From: Bacillota bacterium
Lineage (GTDB): Bacteria > Bacillota > Clostridia > Lachnospirales > Lachnospiraceae
DNA: 25,298 nt
NCBI GenBank assembly: GCA_023414985.1
Contig: JAEZLY010000166.1
Coordinates: 1-25,298, forward strand
Direction of reading: 5' to 3'
Shown piece by piece: positions 14,824 through 22,612 of this stretch (its first letter is position 1; the number at the start of each line of letters is the position of its first letter). The position numbers and the translations under genes are program-made. Below the pieces are notes generated by a model. It searched no databases. It saw only the letters and a program-made list of their open reading frames with translations, and was not told the origin of the DNA.

Positions 14824-16752
14824 CTATTGCTCCGGCTCCATAAGCTCACCTCTCCGCTTCAGGCGAAGTGCTTCCTTCTGATATTTCTGCTGGTACATCT
14901 TAGAATCCGAAAGGATCAAGTACTCTTCCAGATTCACGCCTGCATTGGGTTTTACGATACTCCATCCAAAGCTTACCCATACCTTAAAGGGTAAATTACT
15001 GGATTGGTTATACTGATCCAGGTAATCGTCAAAATTCGTAATGAATTCCTCCATTTTAACCTGATCATATTCCATACCGATCACGACAAATTCATCTCCG
15101 CTGACACGGATACAGATCTCATCATCCTTAGCAGCATAAAGAAGCGCGTCTGCCACCGCCTTTATGGCTATATCCCCATAAGCATGTCCGAAATTATCAT
15201 TAATATATTTCAACTTATCCATATCCGCAGAAAATACCATCAATCGGCTTTGATCCCTGACACATTGGTCCAGATATTTCTGGGCAAGCTGTGCCAAAGC
15301 ACGACGATTGTATAATCCCGTCAGTTCATCCTTGATATACATATCCTCCAGACGGCTGACCAACCGGTTCAGCATATTATGAATCCTGATATTCTCCAGA
15401 GAATTACAGATATTGATCAGCCAACCCTGATAAGAAGCCTGATACGCTTTATTATCGTAGAAGCTGATGGCTGTATAACCATAGCAGATTTCCTGATAAT
15501 GGAGCATATTAAAATAGAAGATCTGAGGCTTTTCCTCTGTATAAATAACGGGAATTAGCTCCCTTCTTGAAAATTCCGTCTTCCTGAGCCATTCTCCATT
15601 TCTGATTCCAATTTCCATGATCATATCATCTTTGATCATATCCTCGTTTTGATCCGGCTGATCAAATTCTTCCCAATTCTTATAAAGGCACATATAAAAG
15701 CTTGAGAAGCCTTCATTCATATACGTATAGGAAGCCAGCTTACGGTTTAACTCATCCACTGTCTTGACATTCGTCAGCTCGACTGACATAAAGGCATTAT
15801 TATAAATAGCCTTATCGGTCGCTTCCAACTCTTTGATGATGTCATTTCTTCTCAGCGTCCTCACTTCACTGGGACTGTTGCTGTAGCAGCCGCAGGATTC
15901 CCGAATCCTGGTTACCGTAGGAAGGTAGCTGTCCTGCTTTTCCTTCTCTCTCCTGTTACACCTGTCGATCTTATTGACAGCCTCTATCCCCATCTCATAG
16001 ACCGGGATTCCGGCGGTCGTTATGGTTGGACTGTAATCCTCTGTGATAACGATATTATCGCAGCCGGATACGGCTATATCCCGTGGGACGGCAAGTCCCT
16101 GTTCGGCGAGTGCATTGCAGACCGTGATTGCCATATAGTCATTGGCACAGACAATCGCCTCCGGTATGAGTTCCGGCTTAGAAAGCCAATAGTTTACCGC
16201 ATCATAGGCAAGAAACTTCCAGAAGTCTCCGAAGAAAATCTGTTCCTCCTTTACTTCAAGATGATGCTCCTGCATGATCCTGCGGTACGATGCAAGACGT
16301 TCCAGGGACACAGGGTTATCCTTCGGTCCGGTCAGAAAATTAATCTTCTGATAACCGTGATCTATAATAAAATGTTTTAGAATTTCGTCCAGAATCGTAG
16401 AATCATCCACAAGGACGTTATAAAACTCCTCTGATTTCTGTCTTAAGCTTACAACCGGACAATTCGCAAATTTTCTCACATGTTCCCGAATCTGCTCGTC
16501 AAAGCCTTGGACAAACATGGTGTCGGGCAGAATGATGATTCCGTCCAAATCCTCATACCAAGGAAGCCGGGCTATATTGCGTTCTCCGATTTCATACTGA
16601 AACTCTCCATAGCCTAAGAAATTAGAGAAAAAAGCAACGTTATAACCTAATTCCTTTGCTCTCGTGCAGATACCGCTGCTTAATACTCTTTGATATTCCT
16701 GATGAACCTGTGTTACAAAGACGCCGATTGTTTTCCTATTATTTTTATACAT
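14824..16752 (-). CDS. LacI-type sensor/GGDEF diguanylate cyclase (paralog 1)
   Basis: A 642-residue protein. Residues 1-285 are a LacI/PBP1-like ligand-binding domain (KTIGVFVTQVHQEY, then CANDYMAITVCNAL) with no DNA-binding HTH and no signal peptide, hence cytoplasmic. A CGC motif follows at about 293 (RESCGCYS). A middle region (about 320-470) of unknown type precedes a GGDEF domain (about 485-640) with LTGLYNRRAL, ADMDKLKYINDNFGHAYGD and SGDEF at the active site. Ser replaces the first Gly of GGDEF, a substitution seen in active enzymes. No RxxD inhibitory site precedes it. The protein should make c-di-GMP in response to a small ligand, possibly a sugar. ATG 16750-16752 with GGGAG was chosen. 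It leads the operon into the decarboxylase. Confidence 0.9.
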   Translation of the reverse strand: MYKNNRKTIGVFVTQVHQEYQRVLSSGICTRAKELGYNVAFFSNFLGYGEFQYEIGERNIARLPWYEDLDGIIILPDTMFVQGFDEQIREHVRKFANCPVVSLRQKSEEFYNVLVDDSTILDEILKHFIIDHGYQKINFLTGPKDNPVSLERLASYRRIMQEHHLEVKEEQIFFGDFWKFLAYDAVNYWLSKPELIPEAIVCANDYMAITVCNALAEQGLAVPRDIAVSGCDNIVITEDYSPTITTAGIPVYEMGIEAVNKIDRCNRREKEKQDSYLPTVTRIRESCGCYSNSPSEVRTLRRNDIIKELEATDKAIYNNAFMSVELTNVKTVDELNRKLASYTYMNEGFSSFYMCLYKNWEEFDQPDQNEDMIKDDMIMEIGIRNGEWLRKTEFSRRELIPVIYTEEKPQIFYFNMLHYQEICYGYTAISFYDNKAYQASYQGWLINICNSLENIRIHNMLNRLVSRLEDMYIKDELTGLYNRRALAQLAQKYLDQCVRDQSRLMVFSADMDKLKYINDNFGHAYGDIAIKAVADALLYAAKDDEICIRVSGDEFVVIGMEYDQVKMEEFITNFDDYLDQYNQSSNLPFKVWVSFGWSIVKPNAGVNLEEYLILSDSKMYQQKYQKEALRLKRRGELMEPEQ

Positions 16753-16819
16753 TCCCGTCTCCCATTTCTTAGATATAGACAATATTACAGACAAAAAATC
16801 AAATGATTTGTATAATATC

Positions 16820-16848
16820 ACTATATACCAAGTTTCGTGGAAAAACAA
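16820..16848 (-). promoter_or_regulatory. Promoter of GGDEF paralog 1 operon
   Basis: TTGTTT (-35) at 16843-16848, a 17-base spacer and TATAGT (-10, 5/6) at 16820-16825. It resembles the promoter of the neighbouring paralog (TTGTAT-17-TATAGT). Confidence 0.55.
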
Positions 16849-16905
16849 GTTATCCGGGTATTGCAATGTTATATTTTAAGTCTCTTTGCTGACTTATAAA
16901 AGAAT

Positions 16906-16948
16906 AACAGGCCGGACAGAGTAGCAAATCACCCTGCCGAAGCCTGTT
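16906..16948 (-). terminator. Terminator after GGDEF paralog 2
   Basis: On the minus strand AACAGGC (16942-16948) pairs with GCCTGTT (16906-16912), enclosing a smaller CAGGGTG/ACTCTG stem, and is followed by the T-rich TATTCTTTTAT. It begins 19 bases after the stop codon. Confidence 0.6.
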
Positions 16949-16966
16949 TGTATCCTTACTCTGCCA

Positions 16967-18856
16967 TCAGCGATTGTCCTTTTCTTTCTTCTGCCGGTAC
17001 ATCAGCTTATCAGCAACCCCCAGACAGCTTTCGATGGATGTTTCCTCTCCGGGATAAATCAGGTGGCTTCCATAGCTCACATGTACACTGAAATCATAAT
17101 CCTGGATAAAATTAAACCGGTTCAGCGTATCCTCAAACCGCCGGATAAAACGCTCCAACTTATCTTCATCATAATCCATGCCGATTGCCATGAATTCGTC
17201 TCCGCCAAGCCTAATGCAGATTTCATTATTCTGTGCTGCCTGAAGCATTGCCTCTGCAACTACCTTTAGAGCAACATCTCCGTAAGCATGCCCGAACCTG
17301 TCGTTAATATATTTTAATTTATCCATATCCGCTGTAAATACCATCAGTCTGGATCCGGCTTCCACACATTGTTTTAAATATCTTCTTCCGATGGAGTTCA
17401 ATGCTCTTCGATTATATAGTCCAGTCATCTCGTCCCGAATGGAGGTCTCCTCAAGACGGTTAATCAGTCTGTTCAGTTCTCCGTGAACCCGTACATTCTC
17501 CAGTGCATTGCTAACATTGATCAACCATGCCTGGAAGGTAAGCATATAAGTCTGTACCGTGTCGAAGCTGATACCGACATATCCGAAATTATGGTCAAGA
17601 TGATGGAGCATTGCAAAATAATATACCATCGCCTTATCCTCGATCAGCTCGGGAGGAATCAGCTCCTCCCGAGGGCAGTGAAGCTTACTGTAACCCACCC
17701 TGTTCTTAAAGCCGATTTCCATGATCCAATCGTTCCGCTCCGGATCCCGTGATTCTTCTTTGTGATATTTCTCCCAATCCTTTCTCAAACAGAGACAAAA
17801 ATGGGTAAAATTAGCATTCTCGTAGACATATGCCCAGATTTTTTCATTGATATCCTCCAGCCTTGTGAGTCCGGTTAAATCCGTAGACATATAAGAATTT
17901 CGGGTAATTGCTTTTTTCATATTCTCCTTGATTGCAATCTGATACTGCCTTCGGCTGTTTCCCTCCTGGCATCGGACCTTCCTGCAGCCGCAGGAAGCAC
18001 GGTATAGGGTAACTGCCTTCATATAAGTATTTTTCGGCTGTTCCTTCCCTTGATTCAGATTATGAAGGACGGAGACAGCCTCCATCCCCATTTCAAATAC
18101 AGGCATACGGATACTGGTCAGGGACGGAATATATTCCATACACTCCTCCACATCATCGCAACCGGTCACTGTGATATCCTCAGGAACAAGAATACCTCTT
18201 TCCGCCAAAGCGTCGCAGACAGTCAATGCCATAAAATCATTGGCGCAGATGATGGCTTGAGGCTTTTGAAGCGGACTCGTCAGCCAATACTCCACCGCCT
18301 GGGTACCGGCATATTTCCAGAAGTCTCCGTAGTATATTCTTTCCTCTTCAACCGGAAGCTGATACTCTGATAAGATCTTCTTATATGCCGCAAGCCTTTT
18401 ATCCGAATCCGGAAACCCTTTCGGACCGGCCAGAAAATTAATCCGCGTAAAATGATGGACCTCAATCATATGGCGAATCAGGTCCTCCATAACGGTATAA
18501 CCGTCAATTAATACATTATAGAATTCCTTTGTCTCCCTACGCACACTGACAACAGGGCAATGACTTCGGTTCTTAACATTTTCCTTATACGTATACTCAA
18601 GATTCTGAAGGGCCATCGTATCCGGTGCCAGAATGATACCATCGAGTCCTTCGTAATGCGGAAGTTCTGTGATGGCTAATTCTCCAAGATCATAGGATGG
18701 CTGACCATAGCCACCGAAATTGGTAAAGAAAGCCACGTTATAGTCAAGTTCCTTTGCTCTGGTAATGATACCCCTGCTCAGAATATCCTGATAATCTTCA
18801 TTTACCTGGGATAGGAACACCCCGATTGTTCTCCTCTTATTACCAAGCACAGCCAT
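16967..18856 (-). CDS. LacI-type sensor/GGDEF diguanylate cyclase (paralog 2)
   Basis: A 629-residue protein collinear with its neighbour (same start RRTIGVFLSQVNEDY, RAKELDYNVAFFTNF, CANDFMALTVCDAL, RASCGCRK, and GGDEF-domain blocks), so the two arose by tandem duplication and have diverged considerably. It has a canonical GGDEF (RLGGDEFMAIG) with MTGLYNRRAL and ADMDKLKYINDRFGHAYGD before it. As in the paralog, no RxxD inhibitory site is seen upstream of GGDEF (AAQNNEICIRL). There is no HTH, signal peptide or membrane segment. It should synthesise c-di-GMP under control of a small ligand. ATG 18854-18856 follows GGAAGCGGGGG; a GTG two codons later is an alternative. It has its own promoter and terminator and is divergent from an AraC-type gene. 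Confidence 0.9.
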   Translation of the reverse strand: MAVLGNKRRTIGVFLSQVNEDYQDILSRGIITRAKELDYNVAFFTNFGGYGQPSYDLGELAITELPHYEGLDGIILAPDTMALQNLEYTYKENVKNRSHCPVVSVRRETKEFYNVLIDGYTVMEDLIRHMIEVHHFTRINFLAGPKGFPDSDKRLAAYKKILSEYQLPVEEERIYYGDFWKYAGTQAVEYWLTSPLQKPQAIICANDFMALTVCDALAERGILVPEDITVTGCDDVEECMEYIPSLTSIRMPVFEMGMEAVSVLHNLNQGKEQPKNTYMKAVTLYRASCGCRKVRCQEGNSRRQYQIAIKENMKKAITRNSYMSTDLTGLTRLEDINEKIWAYVYENANFTHFCLCLRKDWEKYHKEESRDPERNDWIMEIGFKNRVGYSKLHCPREELIPPELIEDKAMVYYFAMLHHLDHNFGYVGISFDTVQTYMLTFQAWLINVSNALENVRVHGELNRLINRLEETSIRDEMTGLYNRRALNSIGRRYLKQCVEAGSRLMVFTADMDKLKYINDRFGHAYGDVALKVVAEAMLQAAQNNEICIRLGGDEFMAIGMDYDEDKLERFIRRFEDTLNRFNFIQDYDFSVHVSYGSHLIYPGEETSIESCLGVADKLMYRQKKEKDNR

Positions 18857-18907
18857 CCCCCGCTTCCGAATTATTCCGTTATTAGCTGTATCTATTCTGA
18901 TATTATT

Positions 18908-18936
18908 ACTATAGTATATTTTTTAACAGAATACAA
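18908..18936 (-). promoter_or_regulatory. Promoter of GGDEF paralog 2
   Basis: TTGTAT (-35) at 18931-18936, a 17-base spacer and TATAGT (-10, 5/6) at 18908-18913. The -10 lies in a 10-bp perfect palindrome TACTATAGTA (18907-18916), a possible protein site. Confidence 0.55.
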
Positions 18937-18960
18937 TCATACGTCCTGCTCATTTCAGAC

Positions 18961-19000
18961 AGTCGAAGTCATTGCTTTTTGTCCATAAATCGACTATAAT
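18961..19000 (+). promoter_or_regulatory. Promoter of the AraC-type gene with a flanking inverted repeat
   Basis: TTGCTT (-35) at 18972-18977, a 17-base spacer and a consensus TATAAT (-10) at 18995-19000. AGTCGA (18961-18966) and TCGACT (18990-18995) form an inverted repeat that brackets the -35 and touches the -10, a plausible operator. The start point would be near 19007, giving a leader of about 100 nt. Confidence 0.6.
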
Positions 19001-19064
19001 TTACATATATTTCGGCATCTGGCAGACAAATGGTATCAAAGCATATATTGATTCTGGGGGAAGA

Positions 19065-19118
19065 ATGAAATCTATGCGCAGCGGCTGCGCAGAATCGGGG
19101 GAGAATTATGGAGGGTGA
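19065..19118 (+). CDS. Possible 17-codon leader peptide before the AraC-type gene
   Basis: ATG at 19065-19067 follows GGGGGAAGA and opens a 17-codon frame that ends with TGA at 19116-19118, overlapping the AraC-type start in another frame. Inside it is a strong hairpin TGCGCAG-cgg-CTGCGCA (19075-19091), just before the GGGGGAG ribosome site of the main gene. Translation of the leader could melt this hairpin and couple to the regulator. Coding is unproven. Confidence 0.35.
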   Translation: MKSMRSGCAESGENYGG

Positions 19119-19878
19119 GAGAACAAAAAAACAGCCGATATACGGGTTACCGGATATCCAGCTGTCCTATGAGAACATCTCTGTGATAGAGAATATGTAC
19201 CGTTTTGAGAAAGAACTGATGTCTGCCGTACAACAGGGAGATATGAAAAAAGTCGAGGAACTCTATGCCTCTGTACCACTGGAGGTAATGACCTCACATC
19301 TTAATAAGCGGCTGCCCCAGGACCCAATCCGGCACGGCAAGAATAATGCTGTTATTCTGAACACGCTGCTTAGAGTTGCAGCTAAAAAGGGTGGGCTTCC
19401 CATCGTATATCTTCATACCATATCGGAAAAATTTGCTCTGATCACTGAAGGCTCCACCTCGAAGGACTATCTGCGAAATGTGCTTCCTAAGGAAATGGCG
19501 TTGGAATATACTAACGCGGTAGCCAATTTCTCAATCCTGAGTTACAGTGAAATTATTAAGGATTCCATCCGATATCTTGCATCCAATATCACAAAAGATA
19601 TCAGCCTGACAGAGCTGAGTACATATCTAGGTGTTAATTCCAGCTATCTGTCAAGAATTTTCAAGGAAGAGACCGGTATGACTCTGATCAATTATATTAA
19701 TCATCAACGGATTGAATTGTCCAAGTATTTATTCGAGACCGAGATGGATAATATTACAGAGGTTGCCTTCAAGGTCGGTTATCATGACAGTAGTTATTTT
19801 GCTAAAACCTTTAAGAAACTGACCGGCATCACTCCAAAGGAATATATAAAGAATCTGCAGGACAGAAAAGAGGTATAG
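19108..19878 (+). CDS. AraC-family transcriptional regulator
   Basis: A 256-residue regulator. The C-terminal 100 residues are a double helix-turn-helix AraC domain: first helix pair around 165-186 (SLTELSTYLGVNSSYLSRIFKEE), second around 213-238 (NITEVAFKVGYHDSSYFAKTFK), ending GITPKEYIKNL. The N-terminal 150 residues are helical with no cupin-like sensor; the pattern GDMKKVEELY...KNNAVILNTLLRVAAKKGGL recurs in clostridial AraC proteins, but I know of no ligand. ATG 19108-19110 has GGGGGAG 4 bases upstream. It is divergent from the GGDEF paralog 2 gene and tail-to-tail, 17 bases apart, with the MBL-fold gene, so either may be a target; this is inference. Confidence 0.92.
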   Translation: MEGERTKKQPIYGLPDIQLSYENISVIENMYRFEKELMSAVQQGDMKKVEELYASVPLEVMTSHLNKRLPQDPIRHGKNNAVILNTLLRVAAKKGGLPIVYLHTISEKFALITEGSTSKDYLRNVLPKEMALEYTNAVANFSILSYSEIIKDSIRYLASNITKDISLTELSTYLGVNSSYLSRIFKEETGMTLINYINHQRIELSKYLFETEMDNITEVAFKVGYHDSSYFAKTFKKLTGITPKEYIKNLQDRKEV

Positions 19879-19895
19879 CACGAGTACAGCTCCTG

Positions 19896-20645
19896 CTAAT
19901 GATATGCGTTCTGATGCCATTCTGTATGGAGAAAGCAGCAGGCACACTTCGAAGTTGCCTGCTCAACAGACAACACCTCATCATGACTGATAATTTCACA
20001 CAGATACTGGCACACATCATCAATATCCTTCTCTATTCTCTCGGAATCAGTAATGGCTCTTCCATGACCAGGAATAATTGTTGCATTTGAGTATTTGGCC
20101 AGATTGTAAACTGACACATAATGATTAATCAGATTATCCTTAGTAACCCTGGGCAGTACCAGCACACTATCCGACGAATAAGTCAATTCATCAGCGATAT
20201 AAAGGAATTCTTCATCAATCCTTACCATAAGCGTACAGATCGTCTGCCCCGGATTGGACAGAAGCTCGATTACGTGGCTTCCGTACTTAATTCTTTTACC
20301 CTTTCCAACCTGTATGGTAGGAGTATAATAATTCCATTCCTCCGGCGGACACCACAATTCAAGCGTCTGTCTATAATAGCAACTGCCATAAATAGTGACA
20401 CCCTGAAGTGCTTTTATTCCCCTAACATGTCCCTGATGAAAATGTGACAGAATTACTCCCTCTACGTATATCCCATCCCTGTTTAGTTCTTCTGCGACCT
20501 CAGCCATCTGGAATTCCAATCCGGCATCAATCAGCAGCGCTTTTTTCCCCCTGAGAACTGCTACGATGTTATTCCCGTATTGAAACTGGGCTGTCGGTTC
20601 AAAGATAAATTGATATATCCCCCGAGCTAATTCTACCTTTTTCAT
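19896..20645 (-). CDS. Metallo-beta-lactamase-fold protein with an incomplete metal site
   Basis: A 249-residue MBL-fold protein. The usual HxHxDH is HFHQGH (68-73), with Gly in place of the metal-binding Asp. The usual PGHT is NPGQT (131-135), with Gln in place of His. ADE (151-153) and PGHG (192-195) keep the later Asp and His. The fold is intact (LLIDAGLEF near 40, VILSHFH), so one or both metals may be weakly bound or a different metal used. I choose ATG 20643-20645 (MKKVELARGIYQF); the longer frame adds 35 residues without a ribosome site or MBL homology. The C-terminal tail (CACCFLHTEWHQNAYH) is Cys/His-rich. Substrate unknown. Confidence 0.85.
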   Translation of the reverse strand: MKKVELARGIYQFIFEPTAQFQYGNNIVAVLRGKKALLIDAGLEFQMAEVAEELNRDGIYVEGVILSHFHQGHVRGIKALQGVTIYGSCYYRQTLELWCPPEEWNYYTPTIQVGKGKRIKYGSHVIELLSNPGQTICTLMVRIDEEFLYIADELTYSSDSVLVLPRVTKDNLINHYVSVYNLAKYSNATIIPGHGRAITDSERIEKDIDDVCQYLCEIISHDEVLSVEQATSKCACCFLHTEWHQNAYH

Positions 20646-20777
20646 TTTGAATACCTGCCTCGTATGATCTGCCAAGCTGTAAACTTCCATGCTACGATGC
20701 TTAGTGTTAATATTGTCATGAGTAATATCTCTTTTATATGCTTTTCCCATAAAGATATAAAAGATTCTTTAATTAAA

Positions 20778-20806
20778 AGAATAGGCCAAATAGCAGGGGA
20801 TGTCAA
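20778..20806 (-). promoter_or_regulatory. Promoter of the MBL-fold gene
   Basis: A perfect TTGACA (-35) at 20801-20806, a 17-base spacer and TATTCT (-10, 4/6) at 20778-20783. The transcript would have a leader of about 125 nt. Confidence 0.65.
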
Positions 20807-20883
20807 TGTTTCGAAATGATAAAATAGACCTAGAAATAGTATCATGGAACAATATTTTAGTAAAATTTCTACATTATATTGAT

Positions 20884-21363
20884 TTAGAAATGTAATTCCT
20901 TTCTCTCAAAGGTCAGATAGGTGTATGGTATTTCTCCTTCCATCTTAACTTCTTCTGTTAATTGAAACCGGTCTGCTTCGTACTCAGGGAAAAAAGTATC
21001 CCCTTCCACCTCCAGATCAATCTTCGTCAGGTATAACCTGTCTGCCAATGGCAGGGCTTCCCGATACAGCTGCTCTCCGCCTGCGATATAGATATCCTGA
21101 TCTTCCGCATATTCTATGGCTTCTGCCAGGGACCCCAGGGTAAAGCACTGATCAAACTCATATTTAACAGTATTGGAGATAACGATCGTAGTTCTGTTCG
21201 GAAGCGGTTTTCCGATTTCCTCAAAGGAGCGCTTCCCCATCACAACAATCCCGCCGGTCGTCAATTCTTTGAATCTTTTTTGCTCTCCTTTAATCTTCCA
21301 AGGGATCTGTCCCTTGTTCCCGATCACGTTGTTTTTTGATACAGCAGCGATGATAGCAATCAT
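20884..21363 (-). CDS. folA: Dihydrofolate reductase
   Basis: A 159-residue chromosomal-type DHFR that reduces dihydrofolate to tetrahydrofolate with NADPH. It aligns through its length with E. coli FolA: MIAIIAAVSKNNVIG, IPWKIKGEQKRFKELT, VVMGKRSFEEIGKPLPNR, YIAGGEQLYREALP, DRLYLTKIDLEVEGDTFFPEY. The catalytic acid at the position of E. coli Asp27 is Glu (KGEQ), as in vertebrate DHFRs and in acquired trimethoprim-resistance enzymes of the DfrA1 kind. ATG 21361-21363 is preceded by GGAGGAGG. It is monocistronic with its own promoter; no thyA is adjacent and no terminator is obvious downstream. Confidence 0.96.
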   Translation of the reverse strand: MIAIIAAVSKNNVIGNKGQIPWKIKGEQKRFKELTTGGIVVMGKRSFEEIGKPLPNRTTIVISNTVKYEFDQCFTLGSLAEAIEYAEDQDIYIAGGEQLYREALPLADRLYLTKIDLEVEGDTFFPEYEADRFQLTEEVKMEGEIPYTYLTFERKELHF

Positions 21364-21408
21364 GTCCTATCCTCCTCCAATCAGTAAATTCCTTTTATTC
21401 CAGGTTCC

Positions 21409-21438
21409 ATTATAACGCGTCCTTTCACTCGGCATCAA
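21409..21438 (-). promoter_or_regulatory. Promoter of the dihydrofolate reductase gene
   Basis: TTGATG (-35, 4/6) at 21433-21438, an 18-base spacer and a consensus TATAAT (-10) at 21409-21414, about 45 bases upstream of the start codon. Confidence 0.65.
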
Positions 21439-21452
21439 CCCTTCTATCATGA

Positions 21453-21485
21453 AAATAATAAAGCCGCAGATTTTAAGCCTGCGGC
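21453..21485 (-). terminator. Intrinsic terminator of the LytTR response-regulator cluster
   Basis: On the minus strand GCCGCAG (21479-21485) pairs with CTGCGGC (21463-21469), followed by TTTATTATTTTC. It begins 28 bases after the response-regulator stop codon. Confidence 0.85.
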
Positions 21486-21513
21486 CATTAACGATTCTTA
21501 TCCTGATTCTAAT

Positions 21514-22254
21514 CTACAAATAGCGTTTCTTAATCTCTTCGAATTTCTCTGAAGTCATCAGGGCGTCCTTATTGATATCCTTAAATGTGACTATGTAAGT
21601 CCATCTGCCGTAAGGCTCGATTTTCTTAATCTTGGACACATTGATCAGATATGATTTGTGGCTTCTCATAAACTGTTCCGGATCTAGCTTAGCCTCTATG
21701 TCACCAAGGGTTGCCGAGGTTGTAAAGGAATCTCTGGCAGTATATATTACGGTACTGCTATTCTCTCTCTGGACAAGGATTATTTCGCTGATATCAACAA
21801 AGCTCATACTTTCCCGCCCTTTTACCAGCAGCTTTTCAAGACCCTTTTCATATTTGATTATCTTATCCAGAGAATCATTTCCCTCCGGCTCGGAAAAGGT
21901 TCTGATCCGGTCCAGGGTCTGGAAAACCCTATCGACATGAAAGGGCTTCACCAGATAGTCAAAGGCATATACATTGAAAGCATCCGGCATATATTCCGCA
22001 TGTGCTGTAGCAAATATAATTTTTGCTTTCGGATCCATATCGGCCAGCAGCTTTGCACATTCGATACCGCTCGAGCCGTTGATCTCGACATCAAGAAAGA
22101 TTACTTCCGCCTTTGTTTTTGTAAACAAGGCTACCGCTTCCTCTGTATTGTCACATTCCCCGACTATTTCAAAGCCTTCCTTTTGTTCGATTATCTTACG
22201 AAGCAGCATACGGACTCCGCTTTCGTCTTCCACAAGTATAACCTTTATCGCCAT
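21514..22254 (-). CDS. LytTR-family response regulator (AgrA/LytR type)
   Basis: A 246-residue response regulator. The receiver domain (1-120) has the acidic pair Glu9-Asp10, phospho-acceptor Asp55 (VIFLDVEING), and the conserved Lys in DYLVKPF. The C-terminal LytTR DNA-binding domain (about 140-246) shows LLVKGRESMSFVDISEIILV and EQFMRSHKSYLINVSKIKKI. ATG 22252-22254 has GGGAG 6 bases upstream. The likely partner is the AgrC-like histidine kinase at 24387-25220, at the other end of the same cluster, with nfeD, floA and a small gene between. It is the last gene before a strong terminator. Confidence 0.94.
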   Translation of the reverse strand: MAIKVILVEDESGVRMLLRKIIEQKEGFEIVGECDNTEEAVALFTKTKAEVIFLDVEINGSSGIECAKLLADMDPKAKIIFATAHAEYMPDAFNVYAFDYLVKPFHVDRVFQTLDRIRTFSEPEGNDSLDKIIKYEKGLEKLLVKGRESMSFVDISEIILVQRENSSTVIYTARDSFTTSATLGDIEAKLDPEQFMRSHKSYLINVSKIKKIEPYGRWTYIVTFKDINKDALMTSEKFEEIKKRYL

Positions 22255-22268
22255 ATGATACTCCCGTT

Positions 22269-22592
22269 TTATAAGAATCTATTTCTGCCATGCCTTCTCT
22301 TACACATAGGTTTTCCGAGAATCTCAGACCAGATGATGGCATCCTGTAAGTTTATCGCAGAAATATTCGGAGCAGCTTCCTGCTTTATTATTACAATCGG
22401 TGCAGCCGGCTCTTCTGTTTGTTCCGGTTGAGTCTTATTTAAATCATCCACGAACGGTTTGCCCTTCGGAATAGATACGTGAATCTGCTCCGGTGCTCTC
22501 TTAAATGCGGAGAGTCTGTTTTGTTCAGGTGCTCCGACAAAATATCTGCCCATTTCATTTAGGGTATCCCTGATTAATGTTTTATTCAACAT
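22269..22592 (-). CDS. Small protein of unknown function in the FloA/response-regulator cluster
   Basis: A 107-residue protein I do not recognise. It has an amphipathic N-terminal helix (MLNKTLIRDTLNEMGRYFVG), a Pro/Glu/Gln-rich middle (about 30-75) likely to be disordered, and a C-terminal block LQDAIIWSEILGKPMCKRRH that looks like a conserved helix with a basic tail. There is no membrane segment. ATG 22590-22592 has GAGGTGA upstream. It lies 20 bases after floA and 14 bases before the response regulator, so it is part of the operon. It might be an adaptor between the flotillin and the regulator; that is speculation from position. Confidence 0.75.
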   Translation of the reverse strand: MLNKTLIRDTLNEMGRYFVGAPEQNRLSAFKRAPEQIHVSIPKGKPFVDDLNKTQPEQTEEPAAPIVIIKQEAAPNISAINLQDAIIWSEILGKPMCKRRHGRNRFL

Positions 22593-22612
22593 CTGCCTTC
22601 ACCTCGATCGGC

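Noticed and set aside
20646..20750. Longer N-terminus for the MBL-fold protein
   Set aside because: No ribosome site at the upstream ATGs, and the added 35 residues lie before the first MBL strand without recognisable features.
21937..22431. Open frame on the + strand opposite the response regulator and the small gene
   Set aside because: Low-complexity Phe/Cys-rich translation typical of antisense frames; no upstream ribosome site.
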